Assembly (NCBI GenBank): GCA_958295955.1
Contig: OY282420.1
Coordinates: forward strand, 914,236 to 978,235
DNA length: 64,000 bases
From: an uncultured Bryobacterales bacterium
Lineage (GTDB): Bacteria > Acidobacteriota > Terriglobia > Bryobacterales > UBA6623
Direction of reading: 5' to 3'
Part shown: positions 19,017-28,400 of the stretch, piece after piece
How positions within the stretch are numbered: the first letter of the stretch is position 1
How the letters are laid out: every line of letters begins with the position of its first letter
Made by a program: the position numbers and the translations under genes
Notes under the pieces: model-generated
The model's input: only the letters and a program-made list of their open reading frames with translations
The model's database searches: none
What the model was told of the DNA's origin: nothing

Positions 19017-20234
19017 TCAAGGCCGGCGTTCCCGAACCCGGCGGCTCAGGCGCGAAATGCCTATCTCGATATTTTCGTCGCTTACGTTCGAAAAAGAAAG
19101 CCGCAGGGCGTTCGAACCGGACCCATCGACAAAAAACGGCGCTCCGGGGATGAAAGCCACCTTGTCGCGCTCGACGCTCTCGCGCAGCAACGGCAGCGTA
19201 TCGATTGCGGCAAACAGCCGCAGCCAGAGAAACAGGCCGCCGCGGGGGCGGGTCCATTGCGCAAGGCCGTCGAAGTGCGCCGCGGCGGCGGCGCGCATCT
19301 TGGCCGCCTTGCCCGTGTAGAAAGCGCGCACGCGGTCAGTCTGCGCCGGCATCTCTCCGCGGCGCAGGAATTCGAGCACGATGCGCTGGCTGAGCGTCGC
19401 CGTGCAGAGGTCTCCCGTTTCCTTGCAGAATTCGATTCTGCGCACGATCGCTTCGGGCCCGTGAATCCAGGCCACGCGCAACCCCGGCGCCAGGATTTTG
19501 GAAAAAGTCGACATGTAGATCACCCGGTCGTCTTCGTCGAGCGCCTTGACCGGCAGCAGGTCCGCCGGGGCGGCATCGTCGAAATAAAGCTCGCCGTAAG
19601 CGTCGTCCTCGAAAACCAGGAAGTTTTCGCGGGCGGCCAAGGCGTAAAGCTCCCGCCGCCGCGCCGGGGACCAGACCCGCCCCGAGGGGTTCTGAAAATT
19701 CGGAATCACATACGCGAACTTAGGCGTCAGCCCCTGCTTGCGGGCGGAGGCCGCCTGCCTAGCCAAGTGGTCGATATCCATCCCGTCTTCGTCGCAGTTC
19801 ACGCCGAACAGCCGCGCGCCAAGATTGGCGAACGCCGCCGTAGCGCCGATGAAGCTGGGCATCTCCACGAATACGGCATCGCCGGGGTCCAGCAGCACGC
19901 GCCCGACGAAATCGAGGCCCTGCTGCGAGCCGCTCAGCAGAATCGTCTCCTCGGGCGAAGCGGCAATCGACTTGATCTCCCGGCTGCGGCCGCACACGGC
20001 ATGAATCAGTTGCGCATTCCCCCGCGTTACGGAGTACTGAAAGATGCGCCCCCGTTCCCGGGCCGTCAGATCGTTATAAATCTCGGTGAACCGCTCGTGC
20101 GGGAACGTCGCCGCATTCGGCGACCCCGCAGCGAACGAAATCACATCGGGCCGATTGACCAGGCCGGTCAACTGCCGAATCAGCGACGAACGCATCGCGC
20201 GCGCGCCGGCGGAAAGAAATTTCTCAGCGCTCAC
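19017..20234 (-). CDS. PLP aminotransferase, class I/II (2-aminoadipate/MocR-like)
   Basis: 405 residues, GTG start preceded by a GGGGAGG ribosome-binding site. Fold-type I features include ISFAAGSPN, SGSQQGLDFVGR, VIPNFQNPSGR, FEDDAYGELYF and the PLP lysine Lys246 in STFSKILAPGLR. This matches the 2-aminoadipate/aromatic aminotransferase (LysN/ARO8-like) group rather than a MocR regulator, because no N-terminal HTH is present. It would interconvert an amino acid and its 2-oxo acid. It is the first gene of the operon with the hydroxyacid dehydrogenase and two exporters, which hints at amino acid, oxoacid and hydroxyacid flux. Confidence 0.9.
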   Translation of the reverse strand: MSAEKFLSAGARAMRSSLIRQLTGLVNRPDVISFAAGSPNAATFPHERFTEIYNDLTARERGRIFQYSVTRGNAQLIHAVCGRSREIKSIAASPEETILLSGSQQGLDFVGRVLLDPGDAVFVEMPSFIGATAAFANLGARLFGVNCDEDGMDIDHLARQAASARKQGLTPKFAYVIPNFQNPSGRVWSPARRRELYALAARENFLVFEDDAYGELYFDDAAPADLLPVKALDEDDRVIYMSTFSKILAPGLRVAWIHGPEAIVRRIEFCKETGDLCTATLSQRIVLEFLRRGEMPAQTDRVRAFYTGKAAKMRAAAAAHFDGLAQWTRPRGGLFLWLRLFAAIDTLPLLRESVERDKVAFIPGAPFFVDGSGSNALRLSFSNVSDENIEIGISRLSRRVRERRP

Positions 20235-20324
20235 TCCGCCTCCCCCGCCGCAACCAACGAAGATACCTCCCGTTGCGCCGTTTCCCGACCGTCATCGTTC
20301 GTTCCCCGGCACGGCAATTCATCC

Positions 20325-20330
20325 ATGCTA
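20325..20330 (-). promoter_or_regulatory. -10 candidate TAGCAT for the aminotransferase operon
   Basis: The minus strand reads GTT-TAGCAT about 90 nt upstream of the GTG at 20234. It is the best candidate in the 254-bp divergent gap; a +strand TAATCT near 20381 may serve the CBS gene. Confidence 0.25.
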
Positions 20331-20488
20331 AACCAGCCGCGCGGAAGCGGCGATTGACTTCCACTCCGACTCGGAAGGATAATCTGTGCAACGCGGATTG
20401 CAAGAACGGATTGTAAGCAAATCCCGGCTGCGGCTGTTCCGACAGCCGCGGTCAAGTCCGGCGCCGGTTGTACGAAAGGAGGCGAATC

Positions 20489-21412
20489 ATGTCAGGCTAC
20501 AACTTGTTCAAGCCGAAACTGGCGCGGGAAATCATGGTTAAAAACCTCTTCACACTGCAGCCCCAAACCCCGGTGCTGACCAGCGTCCGCAATCTGTTTG
20601 AAAGCAACGTCAAAGGGGCGCCCGTAGTGACCCCCGGCGGCGTTTACCACGGGATATTCACCGAGCGCTGCTGTCTGAACGTGCTGATGACTTATTCGGG
20701 GAGCGCATCCTGGTCAGAGCACTTCCGGGCCGGAGAGCCGCTCAGCGCGGACATCATGACCCGCAACTTGATGCTGCTGCAGCCGGAAATGGACGTCTTC
20801 GAAGCAGTCAGCCTGTTGCTGGCCAAGCGTGTTTCAGGCGTCCCCGTCGTGGACGGCGACGGTTGCTTCCTGGGCGTTTTTTCAGAGAAATCGAGTATGC
20901 AGGTTTTGATCGGCGCCGCCTACGACAGCTTGCCGACGACGCAGGTCGCGGCGTTCATGGATGCCGACCGCAACCGCATCATCGACGAATCGCTCGATCT
21001 GCGCTCTATTGTCAAGCGTTTTCTGGAAACGCCGTACCGCCGCTTGCCCGTCTTGCGGGGGAATCGGGTTGTCGGCCAGGTCAACCGCAAGGACGTGCTG
21101 CGCGCCATGAAAGGATTGGTAAACCGCCTCGATGAAAGCGGTCGGGCCGCATCTTCCGAGGCCACGGAAATTTTCATGGACGCCGGCGCCAGGACGGTTC
21201 CCGAAGACGCCGACATATTCAGCATCGCGAATATCTTCCGCGAAGGCAGGCACCGGCGCTTGCCGGTCATCGCCAACGGCCGGCTGCGCGGCCTGATCAC
21301 GCGTAAAGATCTGCTGCGGGCCACGAACGAGCTGCTGAAACCGGCGCCCGTCAAAAAGGCGCAGCCGTTATACCTGAACTCGGTCGCCGACGCGCGGCCG
21401 CCGGAAACGTAG
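20489..21412 (+). CDS. Four-CBS-domain protein
   Basis: 307 residues, no membrane segment. Four CBS repeats fill the protein: about 12-68, 80-135, 145-205 and 225-285, each with the ending pattern GVFSEK, GQVNRKDVL or GLITRKDLL. CBS pairs bind adenosyl ligands (AMP, ATP, SAM) and sense energy or redox state; stand-alone CBS proteins usually regulate partners. Start ATG 20489 is set by a strong AAGGAGG Shine-Dalgarno at 20476-20482, 6 nt upstream; the longer frame from 20468 would swallow it. A 13-bp hairpin spans the stop codon. The partner is unknown. Confidence 0.9.
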   Translation: MSGYNLFKPKLAREIMVKNLFTLQPQTPVLTSVRNLFESNVKGAPVVTPGGVYHGIFTERCCLNVLMTYSGSASWSEHFRAGEPLSADIMTRNLMLLQPEMDVFEAVSLLLAKRVSGVPVVDGDGCFLGVFSEKSSMQVLIGAAYDSLPTTQVAAFMDADRNRIIDESLDLRSIVKRFLETPYRRLPVLRGNRVVGQVNRKDVLRAMKGLVNRLDESGRAASSEATEIFMDAGARTVPEDADIFSIANIFREGRHRRLPVIANGRLRGLITRKDLLRATNELLKPAPVKKAQPLYLNSVADARPPET

Positions 21413-21425
21413 CCGGCGGCTGCGC
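21392..21425 (+). terminator. Hairpin across the CBS gene stop codon
   Basis: A 13-bp stem (21392-21404 with 21413-21425, one G-U pair) encloses an 8-nt loop that contains the TAG stop. No T-run follows, so it may be a weak terminator or an mRNA-stabilising structure. Confidence 0.4.
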
Positions 21426-21455
21426 AACTTCCAGCACGGGCCGCCGAACATCCGC

Positions 21456-21461
21456 TACACT
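21456..21461 (+). promoter_or_regulatory. -10 element TACACT
   Basis: CGC-TACACT ends 52 nt before the ATG at 21514. The leader ends in a GGAAGGA ribosome-binding site. Confidence 0.45.
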
Positions 21462-21513
21462 GGAACTCTCGTTTGCAGCGCGCTTACGTCCGCGCGGAAG
21501 GAACCCGAACGCC

Positions 21514-22227
21514 ATGCTTCGCAAATCGCTTTTCGCTCTGTCTCTGGCCACTCTCATCGCGGGCCTGGTCTGGACAGTGGGCTGCGGCAGCCCCGATGTC
21601 CCGCCGGAAACCATCGAGTCGGAGCCCGCCGCCAAGGTCGTTCCCCCGCCCGAGCCGGAACCCGAACCGGAAGTGGAAGAGGCCCCTCCGCCGGAGCCCG
21701 AGCCTGAACCGGCGCCCAAACCCGCCGGCCCGCCCAAGGTCGTGATGGCCACCAGCCACGGCAGCATGACGATCGAGCTCTATGCGGACAGAGCGCCCGA
21801 AACCGTCGAAAACTTCCTGCAATACGTGGACGACAAGTTTTACGACGGCACCATCTTTCACCGGGTCATCCCCGGTTTCATGATTCAGGGCGGCGGATTC
21901 GAGCCAGGCATGCGAGAAAAACCCACGCGCGAAGCGATCAAGAACGAGTCGGCCAACGGACTCGCGAACCTGCGCCACACCATTGCCATGGCGCGCACCT
22001 CGGCGCCCCACAGCGCCACCGCGCAGTTCTTCATCAACCACGTTACGAACCAGGCGCTCGACCGCGATCGGTCTGGAGACGGCTGGGGGTATTGCGTTTT
22101 CGGCAAAGTCATCGAGGGCTCCGAGACGATTGACGCCATCGCCAAGGTCGCCAGGGGAAACGTCGCGGGACACGCCAACGTGCCCATGTCGGACGTGCTC
22201 ATCGAGTCCGTCCGCCGCGCCGACTAG
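21514..22227 (+). CDS. Lipoprotein peptidyl-prolyl cis-trans isomerase (cyclophilin)
   Basis: 237 residues. A lipoprotein signal with lipobox VGC ends at Cys24. It is followed by an acidic Pro/Glu linker of about 45 residues made of PEPEPEP-type repeats, then a cyclophilin domain (about 75-235) with [32 protein letters not shown] and [12 protein letters not shown]. It should be a membrane-anchored foldase for exported proteins, with the linker as a spacer. A second cyclophilin without a signal follows 20 bp downstream in the same direction, so the pair is probably co-transcribed. Confidence 0.92.
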   Translation: MLRKSLFALSLATLIAGLVWTVGCGSPDVPPETIESEPAAKVVPPPEPEPEPEVEEAPPPEPEPEPAPKPAGPPKVVMATSHGSMTIELYADRAPETVENFLQYVDDKFYDGTIFHRVIPGFMIQGGGFEPGMREKPTREAIKNESANGLANLRHTIAMARTSAPHSATAQFFINHVTNQALDRDRSGDGWGYCVFGKVIEGSETIDAIAKVARGNVAGHANVPMSDVLIESVRRAD

Positions 22228-22247
22228 CATCGCCGGGAAAAAGAACC

Positions 22248-22763
22248 ATGCAGGCAAGCAACGGAACCATCGTCGCGCTCGACACGTCAAAGGGCGTCAT
22301 CAAGATCGAGCTCAATGCCGAGAAAGCGCCCAAAACCGTCGCAAATTTTTTGCAGTACGTTGACAGCGGGCACTACGACGGCACGATCTTTCATCGCGTC
22401 ATCGCCAATTTCATGATCCAGGGCGGCGGCCTGAATGCCGACATGAGCGAAAAGGCAACCCGCGGCCCGATCGTGAACGAAGCCGACAACGGCCTCGCCA
22501 ACGACCGCGGAACGATCGCCATGGCGCGCACGTCGGATCCGCACAGCGCAACGGCGCAGTTCTTCATCAACGCCGCGGCGGCGAACGGGTTCCTGAACCA
22601 CCGCTCCAAGACCCCGCAGGGTTGGGGGTACTGCGTTTTCGGCAAGGTTATCGAGGGACTCGAGGTGGTCGACGCGATTCGTCAGGCGCCCACCGGGCGC
22701 GCGGGCCGACACGACGACGTCCCCATCGAACCGATAACGATCATCGCGATGCGCCGCGCCTAG
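22248..22763 (+). CDS. Cytoplasmic peptidyl-prolyl cis-trans isomerase (PpiB-like cyclophilin)
   Basis: 171 residues, single cyclophilin domain: [54 protein letters not shown] and [19 protein letters not shown]. No signal peptide, so it is cytoplasmic and accelerates prolyl isomerisation. Its similarity to the upstream lipoprotein cyclophilin over the whole domain suggests a tandem duplication followed by loss or gain of the export signal. The ATG at 22248 sits 20 bp after the upstream stop. Confidence 0.93.
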   Translation: MQASNGTIVALDTSKGVIKIELNAEKAPKTVANFLQYVDSGHYDGTIFHRVIANFMIQGGGLNADMSEKATRGPIVNEADNGLANDRGTIAMARTSDPHSATAQFFINAAAANGFLNHRSKTPQGWGYCVFGKVIEGLEVVDAIRQAPTGRAGRHDDVPIEPITIIAMRRA

Positions 22764-22790
22764 CAGCGGCCGAAGCGGAACGGTCACGCT

Positions 22791-22819
22791 GCGGGCTTTT
22801 CCCGCTGCGTAAAGCCCGC
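22791..22819. terminator. Perfect 9-bp inverted repeat between convergent genes
   Basis: GCGGGCTTT and AAAGCCCGC flank an 11-nt loop between the cyclophilin and MFS genes. Lacking a T-run, it could serve as a bidirectional terminator or be incidental. Confidence 0.35.
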
Positions 22820-22934
22820 GAACAATCCCTCGAGCCGCGCCCCTGCCTTCCCGCAATTCCGGGGTCACGCCCGCGCTATGGCAGTCCGGCAAAGCGGCGG
22901 CACGGCGGCAGACTAGCGGCGGGCCGATAAACCG

Positions 22935-24197
22935 CTACTGCCCCGTTTGTTTCAACCCCCGCTTGGGCAGCATGGCGATGGCCGCGGCCCCGAACGCCGC
23001 CAGCGCGAACACCGCCCAGAGCCCTTTCCCATAGCCGCCCCAACTCGCCGCCAGCGAAGCAATCAGGCGGGGCGTCCAGAACTGCATAATCGTATCGCTC
23101 GGCAGAATCGCCGACATCGCCTTGCCCAGAGTCGCCAAACCGAAGACATCGGCGGTCATCAACGGAATCAGCATGTAATCCGCGCCCATCGCAAACCCGA
23201 AAACAATGGCGAACACATAGACCATGCCCGACTGTTGGGGAGTCACCAGAAACAGCAATGGAATCGCCGCGGCGACAATCAGATAAGTCGCCAGCATGAC
23301 GTACTTGCGCGGCAGCCTGTCCGATAGATAGCCCGCCAGCAAGCGGCCGGCGATGCTCGACAGCAGATACGAAGTCGAAGCGCTCGCCCAGATTGCATCG
23401 CGCTGACCCTGCTCGACGAATCCCTGCTCCTCGAAAACGAATTTCATGAGGAAGTTGACCGCCGCAATCGACCCGATCGAAGCCGCGCTGCCGACCAGCA
23501 GAAACCAGAACGCCGGCTTGCCGGCCAGATAGGCGAAACTCCGCGGCTCGCTTTGCTCGTGCGGCTCGGACTCGACCGCCGGCTCGACAACGCCGGCCGC
23601 GCCGTCCGGCAATTGCCCCATGTCTTGCGGCTTGTCCTTGAGCACGAACAGCGCCAGCGGCCAAGCAATCAGCAACAGAAAACTGAGATAGTGCAATGCC
23701 TCGGTATATTCCATCCGGGCGGCAAGCCGGGGCGCCAACTGGTTGCCCAGCGCCCCCACCACGGCGACGCCGACATAAGCGATGCCCATCGCGCTGCCGC
23801 GTTTCTTGCTGTACCAATTCGAAATGATGACCTGGTGCGGAATCGGGCCCGCCAGGAAGTACCCGAACATATACAGGCACCACGCCCCGTAGTACTCATA
23901 GACGTTCCCGCTCAACCGCGAGAACCACTGAAACGCCAGAAACGTCAGGCCCGTGCCGATCAGAATCAACTTCTTCGGACTGACCTTGGGCACGATCACC
24001 GGCCCCACCCAAATCGACAGCAGAACGGCGATCGGCGCGCCGGTCGTCACCAGCGCTTCGGTCCAGCCGTGCCCGTCGCGGAAGTAGTCGAAGAAAAAGG
24101 CGATGTTGTAATACGGAAATCCGGTCGATAATCCGAACGTGACGAAGCACGCCGCAACGATCCAAGGGCCGTAAAACGGCTTGTGGGTTTCTTCCAT
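22935..24197 (-). CDS. MFS transporter (OFA/MCT-like)
   Basis: 420 residues with about twelve predicted membrane helices split by an acidic central loop (about residues 200-225, rich in E and P). The N-terminal PWIVAACFVTFGLSTGFPYYNIAFFF and the NWYSKKRGSAMGIAYVGVAVVGAL segment are typical of the oxalate/formate and monocarboxylate branch of the major facilitator superfamily. It likely moves a small organic anion across the inner membrane. The gene stands alone between convergent ppi and divergent AI-2E genes. The ATG at 24197 has a GGGGGAAG ribosome-binding site and a TACACT element upstream. Confidence 0.87.
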   Translation of the reverse strand: MEETHKPFYGPWIVAACFVTFGLSTGFPYYNIAFFFDYFRDGHGWTEALVTTGAPIAVLLSIWVGPVIVPKVSPKKLILIGTGLTFLAFQWFSRLSGNVYEYYGAWCLYMFGYFLAGPIPHQVIISNWYSKKRGSAMGIAYVGVAVVGALGNQLAPRLAARMEYTEALHYLSFLLLIAWPLALFVLKDKPQDMGQLPDGAAGVVEPAVESEPHEQSEPRSFAYLAGKPAFWFLLVGSAASIGSIAAVNFLMKFVFEEQGFVEQGQRDAIWASASTSYLLSSIAGRLLAGYLSDRLPRKYVMLATYLIVAAAIPLLFLVTPQQSGMVYVFAIVFGFAMGADYMLIPLMTADVFGLATLGKAMSAILPSDTIMQFWTPRLIASLAASWGGYGKGLWAVFALAAFGAAAIAMLPKRGLKQTGQ

Positions 24198-24223
24198 GAT
24201 CTTCCCCCGATGTGGAATGGAAC

Positions 24224-24229
24224 AGTGTA
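24224..24229 (-). promoter_or_regulatory. -10 element TACACT for the MFS gene
   Basis: The minus strand carries TACACT 26 nt before the ATG at 24197, giving a leader of about 20 nt with a Shine-Dalgarno. Confidence 0.4.
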
Positions 24230-24259
24230 CCCGATACCGCCGGCCCGCGCAGGACTTGC

Positions 24260-24265
24260 TAGGCT
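24260..24265 (+). promoter_or_regulatory. -10 candidate TAGGCT, short leader
   Basis: TGC-TAGGCT ends 15 nt before the ATG at 24281. The divergent MFS promoter lies 30 bp away. Confidence 0.35.
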
Positions 24266-24280
24266 TGAAGTGCGCCGCTT

Positions 24281-25321
24281 ATGCCTGATGACCGCTCGCG
24301 AACGGTGAAGGGAATCGTGGCCGCGGCCGCTCTGGTGATCGTCATCGCGGGCATCCGCGCCGCCGCCGTCATCGTCATCCCCTTTTTACTCTCGATTTTC
24401 ATCGCGGTCCTTTGCGCGCCGCCGGTCTTGTGGCTGACCGGACGCAAGGTTCCGACGGCGGCCGCCGTTCTGCTGGTGATTTCGGGAATGCTCGGCATCG
24501 GCGCTCTGATCGGCGGCATGGCGAGCGCTTCCATCGACGGCTTCTCCCGGCGCCTGCCCGGCTACCAACAGCGCCTGGGTACCGAGATCGAAGAATCCAT
24601 CGTCTGGATCGAGCAACTCGACCTGGAGCGTTACGGCATCGACGTCTCCCTCGACGCCTTGGGGGATATCGTCGACCCCGCCGCGACCATGGATATCGCC
24701 GGCAACGCCCTCAAGGAAATCGGCAACTTCCTGACGAACATGCTGCTGATTCTGCTCACGGTCATCTTCATGCTGTTGGAAGCATCGGGGTTTCGCGCCA
24801 AGCTCGACGCCGCGTTCGGAAATGCCCATCCAACTTTCGGCGGGTTCGCCGAGTTTGCGAGCAGCGTCAAGCATTATCTTGCGATCAAGACGGCCGTGTC
24901 TCTTTTCACCGGCCTCGCCATCACGTTGTGGCTGTGGATCCTCGGCGTGGACTTCCCCATCCTCTGGGGGCTGTTTGCCTTCCTGCTCAATTACATCCCT
25001 AACATCGGCTCCATCATTGCGGCGGTCCCGGCGGTTTTATTGGCTTTCATCCAGTACGGCGCCGGCGTCGCGCTGATCGCCGCCGGCGGCTACGCCGCCG
25101 TCAACATCGTGGTGGGCAACTTCGTCGAGCCGAAATTCATGGGCGAAGGGCTGGGACTCTCGCCGTTGGTGGTCTTTCTCTCGTTGGTGTTCTGGGGTTG
25201 GCTGTTGGGCACTGTCGGCATGCTGCTCTCCATCCCGCTGACGATTACCGTCAAAATCGCCCTCGAGAGCAACCCCGATACCCGTTGGGCAAGCATCCTG
25301 ATGGGGGCGTCGAAAACCTGA
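24281..25321 (+). CDS. AI-2E-family permease
   Basis: 346 residues. The AI-2E (PF01594-type) architecture is clear: two N-terminal helices (IVAAAALVIVIAGIRAAAVIVIP), a third near 65-85, a long soluble segment (about 95-140), then a five-helix C-terminal block with LWGLFAFLLNYIPNIGSIIAAVPA and NFVEPKFMGEGLGLSPLVVFLSL. Named after E. coli TqsA, the family also contains Na+/H+ antiporters and other exporters, so quorum-signal transport should not be assumed. It is divergent from the MFS gene. A terminator-like hairpin begins one base after the stop. Confidence 0.9.
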   Translation: MPDDRSRTVKGIVAAAALVIVIAGIRAAAVIVIPFLLSIFIAVLCAPPVLWLTGRKVPTAAAVLLVISGMLGIGALIGGMASASIDGFSRRLPGYQQRLGTEIEESIVWIEQLDLERYGIDVSLDALGDIVDPAATMDIAGNALKEIGNFLTNMLLILLTVIFMLLEASGFRAKLDAAFGNAHPTFGGFAEFASSVKHYLAIKTAVSLFTGLAITLWLWILGVDFPILWGLFAFLLNYIPNIGSIIAAVPAVLLAFIQYGAGVALIAAGGYAAVNIVVGNFVEPKFMGEGLGLSPLVVFLSLVFWGWLLGTVGMLLSIPLTITVKIALESNPDTRWASILMGASKT

Positions 25322-25338
25322 GCGGGCCGAAAGCCCGC
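25322..25338 (+). terminator. Hairpin after the AI-2E gene
   Basis: GCGGGC-CGAAA-GCCCGC forms a perfect 6-bp stem directly after the stop; GAAAATCATT follows, so there is no T-run. Confidence 0.35.
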
Positions 25339-25477
25339 GAAAATCATTCCGCCGCGGCCGCTCTCCAAGCCGTGCATGGTATTCTTGGGGCGATTCCATA
25401 CCTTTGCGGATTCGACGCAAGCCGCGGCCGGATCCGGCCGGCATCGCGCAAACCATGAAAACCATCAGGAGGCCACT

Positions 25478-28400
25478 ATGAAGAAATCGGCTTTTCGGGC
25501 CGCTGCGGCGGCGTTGCTGCTGCTCGCGCCCGCGCTTTGCCGCGGCCAAGTATCGACCGCCGGCATCAACGGCACCGTGACCGATCCGCAAGGGTCGGTC
25601 ATTCCAGGCGCCGAGCTCACGCTGACGAACGTGGAGACGGGCATCGTTACGCGCTCGGAGACTACGGCAACCGGGCTTTACCGCTTCCAGAACATTCAGG
25701 TCGGGCGGTACACGCTGCAAGCCTCCGCCGAAGGGTTTTCCACGCAGCGCCTGGAGGAATTTACGTTGACCGTGAACCAGCAGACGACGCTCGACTTCGC
25801 TCTCGAGGTCGGCGCCGTTACCGAAACCGTCGAGGTTCAGGCGGCAGCGGTTCAGCTTCAGAGCTCCTCCGCCGAGCTCGGCCAGCAAGTCGAAGAAAAG
25901 CAAGTGCGGGACTTGCCGCTGAACGGACGCAACTTCACCCAGATGCTGATGCTCAACCCGGGCACCGTCATGGTGCGGCCGCGCGGAAGCCAGTCGCTCA
26001 GCTATACCCGTCCGGTAGGCGAGGCGGCGAACCCGTCGGTCAACGGTCAGAACAACCGCACCAACGTGTTCATGCTCGACGGCGTCGCCAATTTCGAGAC
26101 CTTCGGCAACGCCTACGCCGTTCCGCCGATCCTGGACGCCATCCAGGAATTCAAGGTGCAGTCGCACAACGACCAGGCCGAGACGGCGATGGGCTCGGGC
26201 GGAACGGTGAACGTGGTGACGAAATCGGGCACCAACGAGTTGCACGGAACGGTCTGGTACTTCCACAAGAACGACGCCTTCAACGCCCGGCAATTCAATT
26301 TGTCGAAGGTCAACCCCTTCAAGCAGCACCAGTACGGCGCCACGGCGGGAGGGCCGATCGTGCGCAACAAGACGTTCTTCTTCGGCGCATTCCAGGGCTA
26401 CCGCTTCACCCGTCCGGCGCAGCAGTTCTATAACGTGCCGAGCGCGGCAATGCTCGGCGGCGACTTCCAGGACGTAGGCCGCGACATCTTCGATCCGGCG
26501 TCCACGCGGGTAGGCGCGGGCGGCGTCTTCGTCCGCGACCAGTTCGCCAACAACAGAATTCCCTCCGGCCGCATCGATCAGAGCATGGTCGATTACCTGC
26601 GCCTGACCAACCTGCCGCAGCCGAAGCAGACGGCGCGGATGGGCTTCAATGCCGTGGACACGCGCAACAACACGATCGACCAGGAAGAATGGCAAGTGAA
26701 AGTCGATCATCAGTTCAGCGCGAGGGACATGGTCTGGTTCCGTTTCAGCCAACTCGACCAGCGCAACAACAACACCGGCGGCCGCGAAGGGCTGGTCCTC
26801 GCGCGCGGCCAGCAAGCGGTGAACATGGCGGCCAGTTGGGTGCATATTGTCGATCCCACGTCGACCTTCCAGGTGCAGTTCGGACGGTCGTACAGCGACA
26901 TCCCGTCAAACCGCGAATTTCTCGATATCGACGCCGAGTCCGTGGCGCAGCAAGTAGGCATTCCCTCGGGAATTTTGCAGTACCGCGACGGGCCGGTGCT
27001 GTCGGGCATTTCCGCCGACGCCTACTTCGGCGGCACGCCGATTATTTCCACAAACCGCCCCGCGGACAACTGGCAGTTGAAAGGCAGCTTTTCGAAGATC
27101 GTGGGCAACCATACGTTCAAGGTCGGCGTTGACTTCATGAAGGCCACGATGCGCCGCACGCAGGCGTCGCACGGTTCGTCGTTCGCCCAGTTCGAGACGG
27201 CCGATCTGCAAAACACCGCGGCGACCGGCGACTCCGTAGCCTCGCTGCTGCTCAACGCCGTGAACAGATCGAGCCGCCGCAACATTCTCGAATCGCTGCG
27301 TTTCGCCGGGAACCTCGGAATCTTCGTTCAAGACTCCTGGAAGGTCAGCCAAAAGCTGACGGTCAATCTGGGGATGCGCTTCGACCGCGCCTGGGTTCCA
27401 CAATACGGCACCGAAGAAGACGGCAATATCTTCACCGGAAACGCGAACACCGACACCGGACAATACGGCATCCTGCTGACTCCGGGGCCTTGCGCCCAGG
27501 TCGGCGGCGCGCCGTGCATTCCGACCGCGGACGGCAGCCTGCCCGAGAACGTATTCTCGGTCAACGGCGGCACGCTGATCCCCGGCCGCGGCAACATGTT
27601 GGGACCGCGCGTCGGGATTGCTTACCGCATAAACGACAAGACGACGGTCCGCACCTCCGGCGGCATCGTTTACGACAACTGGGCCGGCATCTACCAGAGC
27701 GCCCGCGGCATCGGCGGAAACTGGCCGGACGTTTCGGTAACCCGCTTCGGGAATCTGAACTCGCCCACGGCAAGCAACCTGTTTCCGGGAGTCGACGCGT
27801 TCGACCCCTCGCTGGGCCAGTCGGACGTTCCCGCGCCGACCCCATTCAATACCCAATGGTGGTTCGTCGATCCGGAATTCGAGCAGGCGTACTCGATGCA
27901 GTGGAATTTCGGCGTGCAGCACCAGCTTGCCGACGCCACGGTGGTCGAGCTCAACTACGTCGGTTCCGGCGGCCGCGACCTGTCTCTCGGCGGGCGGCGC
28001 AACACGGCAGTGACTCCCGGCCCCGGAGACCCGCAAGACCGCATGCGGTTTCCCTACATGCGCCCGACATTCTTCGAGAAATCCATCGGACGGAACAACT
28101 ACCACTCGCTCCAGTTTTCGCTGAAACGCAGCTTCAGCGCCGGATTGGCGGCGACGATCGCCTACACTTACGGCAAATCGATCGATATCGGCTGCTCGGG
28201 GTTCTTCGGCACCGAAGGCTGCTCCATCCAGAACGAATACGATCTGAACTCCCAACGCAGCATTTCGTCGAACGACATCACGCACAACTTCGTGATGAGC
28301 TATGTGTACGAGTTGCCGTTCGGCAAGGGCGCAATGGATACGGGCAGCCCCGGCCTGAACGCGATTGTCAGCGGCTGGCAGTTCAACGGCCTGATCAACT

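Noticed and set aside
24281..25321. AI-2 quorum-sensing exporter
   Set aside because: The AI-2E family name covers diverse exporters and antiporters; no luxS or lsr gene is present.
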